From: an uncultured Chloroflexota bacterium
GTDB lineage: Bacteria; Chloroflexota; Anaerolineae; Caldilineales; Caldilineaceae
NCBI GenBank assembly: GCA_903858085.1
Contig: CAIOHJ010000071.1
Span: 1-13,737 of the forward strand
DNA: 13,737 nucleotides
Direction of reading: 5' to 3'
Both the position numbers and the translations under genes were made by a program. The notes beneath the pieces are model-generated. The model searched no databases, was not told the origin of the DNA, and saw only the letters and a list, made by a program, of their open reading frames with translations. How positions within the stretch are numbered: the stretch's first letter is position 1; each line of letters opens with the position of its first letter. Shown here in pieces: positions 1 through 5,386 of the stretch.

Positions 1-2977
1 CCCCCTGCGCCATTTTGATCTGAAGTTCCTTGGCGCTGACCAGATAATGGCTGGTCACGCCGAACCGGCCGGAGGCGACCTGTTTGATGGCGCTGTTTTT
101 GGAATCCCCGCGCGCATTGCTCCAGCTGTAGCGGGCAGGGTCTTCGCCCCCTTCGCCGGTGTTGCTCTTGCCGCCCAGGCGGTTCATGGCGATTGCCATC
201 GTCTCGTGGGCTTCCTGCGAGATCGAACCGTAGCTCATCGCACCCGTTTTGAAGCGTTTGACAATGCTGCTGGCCGCTTCGACCTCCTCCAGCGGGATCG
301 GTGTTTCGGCGAAGCGCAGCGCAAGCAGCCCGCGCAGGGTGCCGAACGCCTCTTCCTGCTGGTTGACCAGCGTCGAGTACTCCTGGAAGCTTTTGTAGCC
401 GCGCGTCCAGATCTCGGCCCCGCGCGTGCGCACGGCATTTTGCAGCTTGTGGATGGTGACCGGGGTGAAGAGATGGCGTTCGCCGTTGGCGCGCCACTGG
501 TAGTCGCCGCCGGTGACCAGCACGCCGGGGGCTTCGTCTCGCCCGGGGTAGGCCCGCTGGTGGCGCCGGTGGACTTCCTGGTAGATCTCGGGGAGCCCGA
601 TCCCTTCGATGCGGGTCGGCGTCCAGGTGAAATACTTGTCCACCAAGGCCCGGCTGACCCCCAGCGCTTCGAAAATCTGGGCGCCGCAGTAGCTCTGCAG
701 CGTGCTGATCCCCATCTTGGAACAGACTTTGATCACCCCTTTCAGCGCCGCTTTGATGTAGTTGTAGCGTGCCTTGTCGTAGGGGAGGTCGGTGAGCAGC
801 CCCTGCTCGATCAGGTCGTAGAGGCTTTCATAGGCCATATAGGGGTTGACTGCGGTGGCGCCATAGCCGATCAGCAGTGCGAAATGGTGCACCTCGCGCG
901 GCTCGCCGGACTCGACGAGGATCGCGCAGCGGGTGCGGGTCTCGCGGCGAATCAGATGGTGGTGCAGGCCGGCGGTTGCCAGCAGCGCCGGAATCGGCGC
1001 CATCTCACGGCTCACCCCGCGGTCCGAGAGGATGAAGATATTCACCCCCTGCTCGATCGCCTCGTCGGCGAGCAAAAAGAGCGAATCCAGCGCCTTTTCC
1101 AGCCCTTCGGGTCCGGAATGGACCGGGAAGAGCATCGGCAGCTTCTGGGCCCGGAAACCACGCTCGCGCACATGGGCCAGCCTGGCCAGCTGGTCGTTGG
1201 TCAGGATCGGATTTTTGAGCCGGATCTGGCGGCAGTTTTCGGGGATGGTCTCGAGCAGGTTGCCTTCAGAGCCGAGCATGACATCGGTGGCGGTCACCAG
1301 CTCTTCGCGGATGGCGTCGAGCGGTGGGTTGGTCACCTGGGCAAAGAGCTGGCGGAAGTAGGTGTAAAGCAGCTGCGGGCGGTCGGAGAGCACGGCGATC
1401 GGCGCGTCGTCCCCCATGCTGCCGATCGCCTCGATGCCGTTTTTGGCCATCGGCGCCAGCAGCATGCGCAGGGTTTCAAAGGTGTAGCCAAAGAGATGCT
1501 GGCGGTGCAGCACGCTGCCGTGCTGGTCAGCCTGGTAGAGATCTGGCACTGCGGGCAGGTTGTCGAGCTCGACCAGATTCTGGCGCAGCCAGTCGGCGTA
1601 GGGGTGGGCTTGGGCCAGCGAATCTTTGATTTCATCGTCGTCGAGAATGCGCCCTTGGGCGGTGTCGACCAGGAACATGCGGCCCGGCTGCAGACGGGCC
1701 TTGTAGGCGACATTTCCCGGGGGGATGGCGTCGCCGAGCACGCCGACTTCAGAGGCCATCACCACGACATCGTCTTTGGTGACATAATAACGGGAGGGGC
1801 GCAGCCCGTTGCGGTCGAGCACCGCGCCGACGACGGTGCCGTCGGTGAAGGCGATCGAGGCTGGCCCGTCCCAGGGTTCCATCAGAGTGGCGTGGTATTC
1901 GTAGAAAGCCTTGCGTTCGGGGGACATGCTTTCGTGGTTGGTCCACGGTTCTGGGATCATCATCAGCGCCACGTGGTGAAGGGGGCGGCCAGCCAGGTGG
2001 AGAAACTCGAGCGCGTTGTCGAACTGAGCGCTGTCGGAGCCGTCGGGGTCGACGATCTGCTGTGTGATTTTGGGCAGGTCGGGGCCGAACAGATCGGATT
2101 GGAGGACGGACTGGCGGGCGTACATCCAGTTGATATTGCCGCGGATCGTGTTAATTTCGCCGTTGTGGATCAGATAGCGGTAGGGGTGGGCCCGTTCCCA
2201 GGAGGGGAAGGTGTTGGTGCTGAAGCGCGAGTGCACGACGGCGATCGCGGTGGTCATGTCCGGGTCGAGCAGGTCTGGGTAATAGGTGTCGACCTGGTCG
2301 GCGAGCAGCATGCCTTTGTAGACGATGGTGCGGCTGGAGAGGCTGGCGACGTAGAAGCGGTTGGCCTGCTCGTGGCCGCTGTAGCGCAAGGCCTGTTCGG
2401 CGCGTTTGCGGATGACATAGAGCTTGCGTTCGAAGGCGAGCGGGTCGTTGCCGACGAGTGCGGCGGGGTTGCGGCCGATAAAGACCTGGCGGATGAAGGG
2501 TTCGCCGGCGATGGCGGTGGCCCCGAGCGAGTCGTTGCAGGTCGGCACGGTGCGCCAGCCGAGCAGCTGCTGGCCTTCCTCCTGGAGAATCTGGGTGAAG
2601 GTCTGCTCGAACTCGGCACGGCTTCTGTCGTCTTTGGGCAAAAAGACCATCCCTACTCCGTAGTGGCCGAGCGGGGGCAGGGCAAAACCAGCGGCAGCTG
2701 CCACCTTGCGCAGGAATGAATCGGGCAGCTGCATGTTGATGCCCGCACCGTCTCCGGTGTTGACCTCGCAGCCGCAGGCGCCCCGGTGGTTGAGGTTGAC
2801 CAGGACCTGCATGGCGTGGCGCACGATGGTATGAGACTGCTGCCCCTTGATGTGGACGACAAAACCGACGCCGCAGGCGTCTTTTTCAAAGGCTGGGTCG
2901 TAGAGCCCCTGGCGTTCAGGGAAGTGGCTGGGAAGAAGGGGCGACTGGGGGAAGCGCGGGTCTGCTTGATTGTTCAA
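1..2977 (-). CDS. gltB: Glutamate synthase large subunit, 5' two-thirds (cut by the window edge)
   Basis: GltB (GOGAT) transfers the amide nitrogen of glutamine to 2-oxoglutarate, giving two glutamates. The frame is open for 992 codons with no stop and leaves the window at its left edge; the family is usually about 1,500 residues. The N-terminal type-2 glutaminase domain follows a 34-residue propeptide: the conserved CGVGFV begins at Cys35, which should become the N-terminal nucleophile after cleavage. HNGEINT lies near residue 270. The central domain follows, and the start of the FMN-binding synthase domain (TGAMSYGSIS near residue 911, then GGKSNTGEGGEDP) is present. The FMN loop, 3Fe-4S cysteines and C-terminal beta-helix are outside. 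I chose the TTG at 2977 because AAGGAG lies 8 nt upstream; the in-frame GTG at 2986 overlaps that site. NADPH versus ferredoxin dependence cannot be decided. A promoter and a long structured leader precede the gene. Confidence 0.96.
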   Translation of the reverse strand, partial: MNNQADPRFPQSPLLPSHFPERQGLYDPAFEKDACGVGFVVHIKGQQSHTIVRHAMQVLVNLNHRGACGCEVNTGDGAGINMQLPDSFLRKVAAAAGFALPPLGHYGVGMVFLPKDDRSRAEFEQTFTQILQEEGQQLLGWRTVPTCNDSLGATAIAGEPFIRQVFIGRNPAALVGNDPLAFERKLYVIRKRAEQALRYSGHEQANRFYVASLSSRTIVYKGMLLADQVDTYYPDLLDPDMTTAIAVVHSRFSTNTFPSWERAHPYRYLIHNGEINTIRGNINWMYARQSVLQSDLFGPDLPKITQQIVDPDGSDSAQFDNALEFLHLAGRPLHHVALMMIPEPWTNHESMSPERKAFYEYHATLMEPWDGPASIAFTDGTVVGAVLDRNGLRPSRYYVTKDDVVVMASEVGVLGDAIPPGNVAYKARLQPGRMFLVDTAQGRILDDDEIKDSLAQAHPYADWLRQNLVELDNLPAVPDLYQADQHGSVLHRQHLFGYTFETLRMLLAPMAKNGIEAIGSMGDDAPIAVLSDRPQLLYTYFRQLFAQVTNPPLDAIREELVTATDVMLGSEGNLLETIPENCRQIRLKNPILTNDQLARLAHVRERGFRAQKLPMLFPVHSGPEGLEKALDSLFLLADEAIEQGVNIFILSDRGVSREMAPIPALLATAGLHHHLIRRETRTRCAILVESGEPREVHHFALLIGYGATAVNPYMAYESLYDLIEQGLLTDLPYDKARYNYIKAALKGVIKVCSKMGISTLQSYCGAQIFEALGVSRALVDKYFTWTPTRIEGIGLPEIYQEVHRRHQRAYPGRDEAPGVLVTGGDYQWRANGERHLFTPVTIHKLQNAVRTRGAEIWTRGYKSFQEYSTLVNQQEEAFGTLRGLLALRFAETPIPLEEVEAASSIVKRFKTGAMSYGSISQEAHETMAIAMNRLGGKSNTGEGGEDPARYSWSNARGDSKNSAIKQVASGRFGVTSHYLVSAKELQIKMAQG

Positions 2978-2985
2978 CGAACACA

Positions 2986-2991
2986 CTCCTT
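2986..2991 (-). promoter_or_regulatory. Shine-Dalgarno site of gltB
   Basis: The sequence AAGGAG lies 8 nt before the TTG start at 2977 and decides that start. The surrounding 8-mer TGAAGGAG (2993-2986) is exactly complementary to CTCCTTCA at 3076-3069, inside the leader cloverleaf, so the site could be masked by upstream RNA. Confidence 0.75.
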
Positions 2992-3049
2992 CAGGTAGAC
3001 AAAGTGAGCCCATGACGACATCCAGGGCGAAAGACTGAACACTCGGTTG

Positions 3050-3115
3050 TTGCGTTCACGGAGCATCGTGAAGGAGAGTCATCTCTCTGCGCTACGTTGC
3101 GCATTTTGGACGCAA
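3050..3115 (-). ncRNA. Cloverleaf RNA element in the gltB leader (candidate riboswitch-like element; strand not certain)
   Basis: Four perfect helices are packed in 66 nt. The closing stem pairs 3050-3054 (TTGCG on plus) with 3111-3115 (CGCAA). Inside it are three hairpins: 3055-3060 with 3067-3072 (TTCACG/CGTGAA, 6-nt loop), 3074-3078 with 3083-3087 (GAGAG/CTCTC, 4-nt loop), and 3088-3092 with 3099-3103 (TGCGC/GCGCA, 6-nt loop). All 21 pairs are Watson-Crick. In the gltB (minus) sense, the 3' arm of the middle hairpin plus the 5' arm of the next one contains CTCCTTCA, an 8-nt perfect complement of the gltB Shine-Dalgarno region about 75 nt downstream. It is not a tRNA: there is no 7-bp acceptor stem, no TTCRA T-loop and no usable anticodon loop. 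It lacks the glutamine-riboswitch (glnA motif) and T-box signature sequences as I remember them. The function is inferred. Confidence 0.5.
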
Positions 3116-3140
3116 TCTGGGCCAGCATGCGGGGATTCGG

Positions 3141-3168
3141 GAGGGGTCAGCCCGCTCTTTTTTCTTTT
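3141..3168 (+). terminator. Intrinsic terminator reading on the plus strand
   Basis: GAGGGG (3141-3146) pairs with CCC and CTC (3151-3153 and 3155-3157, with one bulged G), closing a TCAG tetraloop. TTTTTT, C, TTTT follows at once (3158-3168). The form is that of a rho-independent terminator for plus-strand transcripts, yet both flanking genes (menC, gltB) are on the minus strand and no plus-strand protein gene precedes it. On the minus strand the hairpin is not followed by a T run, so it is not a menC terminator. Confidence 0.5.
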
Positions 3169-3169
3169 G

Positions 3170-3199
3170 ATTATATACCAAGAGAGGCGGAATGATCAA
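3170..3199 (-). promoter_or_regulatory. Probable sigma-70 type promoter of gltB, overlapping the menC 3' end
   Basis: On the minus strand a TTGATC -35 box (3199-3194) and a consensus TATAAT -10 box (3175-3170) are separated by 18 nt. The boxes overlap the last codons and TAA stop of menC. Transcription would begin near 3163, giving an untranslated leader of about 186 nt that contains the whole cloverleaf. The leader starts with an A-rich stretch. The match is by eye to the general bacterial consensus. Confidence 0.55.
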
Positions 3200-4280
3200 A
3201 TGGCTGGAAAGATTGTTGTTCGGGCAACTGCCAGCCCCTGGCGTCCCCCAGCGTCAGTTGGCAGCCGGTCAGCCGCAGCGGCGAAGGAATGTTGTTGGCA
3301 AAGAGCGTTCCGGTGCCCAGCCCGTGGGTGCGTTCGCCGCCGACCGCGCTGGTCCACTGGCAGAGGGCGTTGAGCCCGAGGTTGGATTCGAGCAGCGAGT
3401 TGGTCAGCCAACGAATGCTGCGGGACTCGGCTTCGGCGATCCAGGCTTCGGCGGCGCTGAAGCCGCCGAGCAGCGCCGGTTTGAGGATCAGGTACTGCGG
3501 CCGCACGGTCTCCAGCAAGGCACGCCGTTGGTCGGCTGTGTGCACGCCGATCAACTCTTCGTCCAGGGCGATGGGCACCGGCGAGTGGCGGCTGAGATCG
3601 GCCAGCACCCCCCAATGTCCGGGCCGCACAGGCTGTTCGACCAAGGCGATCTGAAACGCTGCCAGGCGATCCAGCCGATCCAGCGCTTCGGCCGGCTCGA
3701 ACGCGCCGTTGGCGTCCAGCCGCAGCTCGATCTCTGGGGCGGCGGCGCGAATCCAGCGCAGCAGATCGAGTTCCTCCTCGAACGGGCGGGCGCCGATCTT
3801 GAGCTTGAGGGTTCGGAAGCCGGCGGCGATTTTGGCTTCGACCTGGCGCTGCAGCCCTGCTGGGTCGTCCATCCAGATCAGCCCGTGGGTGGGCAGCCCC
3901 CGTTCCCCGCGCGCGAACGGGGTATCCCAGAGCTGGCGCCGTCCCCCGTTGGCAAGGTCGCGCAGCGCTGTCTCGACCCCAAAGGCGAACGAAGGGAGGG
4001 GGGCCACCCACCGTTCCAGCCAGCGTTGGGCGTCGGCGATGCGCTGGAGGCCGGCTTTGTTGAAAAGCTGGAGCTGCTCGGCCACGGCGGCGCCGAAGTG
4101 GGGGTGGTCGTCCCGGCTCAACGAAGGCAGTGGGCCGCACTCTCCCCAGCCGTTCAGGGTCGGCTGTTGGCGCTGCCAGATCCGCACCAGCCAGATCGTA
4201 CGTTGGGTGAGCACCCCCCGGGAGGTCGGGGCAGGAGCGCAAAAGTGGAGCAGATAGGGGGAGATGGCCAGCTGGAGCAT
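3171..4280 (-). CDS. menC: o-Succinylbenzoate synthase (menaquinone biosynthesis)
   Basis: MenC dehydrates SHCHC to o-succinylbenzoate. The 369-residue product has the full enolase-superfamily (muconate-lactonizing/MR group) set. The capping domain includes TSRGVLT near residues 19-25, typical of one MenC branch. The barrel residues are the LKLK motif (K159 and catalytic K161), metal ligands D189 (LDANGAF), E215 (VEQP) and D240 (ALDEE), and the second catalytic lysine K267 (LKPALLGG). The family is usually 320-370 residues, so the gene looks intact. I start at the ATG at 4280 because conserved sequence begins there; the frame stays open upstream into menB, and no convincing Shine-Dalgarno is visible before this ATG. 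A strong 12-bp inverted repeat ends 21 nt upstream. Neighbouring menB, menD and menF support the role against other enolase-family activities such as N-acylamino-acid racemase. Confidence 0.93.
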   Translation of the reverse strand: MLQLAISPYLLHFCAPAPTSRGVLTQRTIWLVRIWQRQQPTLNGWGECGPLPSLSRDDHPHFGAAVAEQLQLFNKAGLQRIADAQRWLERWVAPLPSFAFGVETALRDLANGGRRQLWDTPFARGERGLPTHGLIWMDDPAGLQRQVEAKIAAGFRTLKLKIGARPFEEELDLLRWIRAAAPEIELRLDANGAFEPAEALDRLDRLAAFQIALVEQPVRPGHWGVLADLSRHSPVPIALDEELIGVHTADQRRALLETVRPQYLILKPALLGGFSAAEAWIAEAESRSIRWLTNSLLESNLGLNALCQWTSAVGGERTHGLGTGTLFANNIPSPLRLTGCQLTLGDARGWQLPEQQSFQPFDHSASLGI

Positions 4281-4301
4281 GTGGGTAGGTTTCTGGGTGG
4301 C

Positions 4302-4334
4302 CTGGCCGGCCTGCTGCACTGACAGGCCGGCCAG
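4302..4334 (-). promoter_or_regulatory. Perfect 12-bp inverted repeat (hairpin) between menB and menC
   Basis: The arms CTGGCCGGCCTG (4302-4313) and CAGGCCGGCCAG (4323-4334) are exact reverse complements around a 9-nt loop. The hairpin nearly fills the 64-nt menB-menC gap. It has no T run after it on either strand, so it is not a standard intrinsic terminator. In the mRNA it would end 21 nt before the menC start codon. Plausible roles are protection of the menB 3' end, an RNase processing site, or damping of menC expression. Each arm contains the self-complementary GGCCGGCC. Confidence 0.6.
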
Positions 4335-4344
4335 AAGGGTCTGC

Positions 4345-5187
4345 TCAAGGAAATTTGGGAAACTGGTCAAAATTGGGCTGGCGCTTTTCCAGAAAGGCAC
4401 GCTTGCCTTCTTGCGCCTCTTCAGAAAGATAGTAAAGCAGCGTGGCGTTGCCGGCCAGTTCCTGGATACCGGCCTGGCCGTCGAGCTCGGCGTTGAAGGA
4501 GGCTTTGAGCATGCGGATGGCCAGCGGGCTTTTTTCCATGATCTTGCGACACCATTCGACGGTGGTGGCTTCGAGCTGGTCGAGCGGCACGACTTTGTTG
4601 ACCAGCCCCATCGCCAGCGCCTCCTGGGCGTCGTACTGGTCGCACAGATACCAGATCTCGCGCGCCTTTTTTTGGCCGACGATCCGTGCCAGATAGGAGG
4701 CGCCGAAGCCGCCGTCGAAGCTGCCCACCTTGGGGCCGGTCTGGCCGAAGCGGGCGTTGTCGGCAGCGATCGTCAGGTCGCAGATCACATGCAGCACATG
4801 GCCGCCGCCGATTGCGTAGCCGGCCACCATGGCGATGACTGCCTTGGGGATCGAGCGAATCATGCGCTGCAGGTCGAGCACGTTGAGGCGCGGCACCTTG
4901 TCTTCTCCAACATAGCCGCCGACCCCGCGCACGCTCTGGTCGCCACCGCTGCAGAAGGCGTTCTCCCCGGCGCCGGTCAACACCACCACCTGGATGCGCG
5001 GGTCCTCGCGGCAGATGGTCATGGCGTCTATCATCTCCTGCACGGTCAGGGGTGTGAAGGCGTTGCGTTTGTGGGGGCGATTGATGGTGATGCGGCCGAT
5101 GCCGTCGTACAGATCGAAAAGTATCTCTTCGTAGGGTTTGAGCGGAGCCCAGGGGATCGGCGAGCGGGTCGGGTCGGTTGCACTCAT
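4345..5187 (-). CDS. menB: 1,4-Dihydroxy-2-naphthoyl-CoA synthase (menaquinone biosynthesis)
   Basis: MenB closes the second ring of the naphthoquinone by an intramolecular Claisen condensation of o-succinylbenzoyl-CoA. The 280-residue protein is a full-length crotonase-fold enzyme. It shows FCSGGDQ (oxyanion hole and CoA site), YAIGGGHVLH, FGQTGPKVGSFDGG and a C-terminal ATLLYYLSEEAQEG tail, close to E. coli MenB throughout. The glycine in QTGPKV, where other MenBs have aspartate (QTDADV in mycobacteria), marks the type that uses bicarbonate as catalytic base. The ATG at 5187 follows a GAGGAAGAGAG stretch; the frame continues upstream through the intergenic repeats into menD but without family similarity. 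It sits 199 bp downstream of menD with its own TATAAT box, and 64 bp upstream of menC. Confidence 0.96.
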   Translation of the reverse strand: MSATDPTRSPIPWAPLKPYEEILFDLYDGIGRITINRPHKRNAFTPLTVQEMIDAMTICREDPRIQVVVLTGAGENAFCSGGDQSVRGVGGYVGEDKVPRLNVLDLQRMIRSIPKAVIAMVAGYAIGGGHVLHVICDLTIAADNARFGQTGPKVGSFDGGFGASYLARIVGQKKAREIWYLCDQYDAQEALAMGLVNKVVPLDQLEATTVEWCRKIMEKSPLAIRMLKASFNAELDGQAGIQELAGNATLLYYLSEEAQEGKRAFLEKRQPNFDQFPKFP

Positions 5188-5266
5188 GGCGTCTCTCTTC
5201 CTCTCATGCTTGTCCTTTTTTGCCGGACGGACGGCGCGACCAGGGCTCTCCTGGCCACGCTCTCCT

Positions 5267-5272
5267 ATTATA
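5267..5272 (-). promoter_or_regulatory. Probable -10 box of a menB promoter
   Basis: The minus strand reads TATAAT, a consensus -10 box, about 80 nt before the menB ATG. The best -35 look-alike (TTCACA) is 21 nt upstream, too far for an ideal spacer, so the promoter would need an extended contact or an activator. It suggests that menB-menC can be transcribed apart from menF-menD. Confidence 0.4.
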
Positions 5273-5311
5273 GGTGGCACGGCCAGATTCGACTGTGAAG
5301 GCATGCACAAT

Positions 5312-5379
5312 TGGGGTGCTTTTGGCAGACAGCCGGGCTGTCTGCTGGGGTGCTTTTGGCAGACAGCCGGGCTGTCTGC
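5312..5379. repeat. Perfect 34-bp tandem duplication, each unit with a 21-bp palindrome
   Basis: Two identical 34-bp units (5312-5345 and 5346-5379) lie head to tail between menD and menB, starting 7 bp beyond the menD stop. Each unit is TGGGGTGCTTTTG followed by a palindrome with arms GCAGACAGCC and GGCTGTCTGC around a single central base (5325-5345 and 5359-5379). In minus-strand RNA each palindrome is followed by CAAAAGCACCCC, not by a U run, so they are not canonical terminators. They could be a REP-like interspersed repeat, mRNA 3'-end protectors, or a pair of protein-binding sites 34 bp apart. Confidence 0.85.
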
Positions 5380-5386
5380 ACAAGGG

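Noticed and set aside
47..2719. 890-codon open frame on the plus strand opposite gltB
   Set aside because: Its codons are the exact antisense of the gltB frame (same phase). The minus frame matches glutamate synthase throughout, so this is a shadow of GC-rich codon use.
3050..3115. The cloverleaf as a tRNA gene
   Set aside because: The closing stem is 5 bp, the T-loop consensus is absent, the anticodon-position loop has 4 nt and there is no CCA or discriminator context.
3192..4322. 376-codon plus-strand frame opposite menC
   Set aside because: It is antisense of MenC, which has all catalytic residues on the minus strand.
4302..4334. Intrinsic terminator between menB and menC
   Set aside because: The stem is strong, but neither side has the required T run.
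5312..5379. Two-repeat CRISPR remnant
   Set aside because: The units are directly adjacent with no spacer between them, and no cas gene is nearby.
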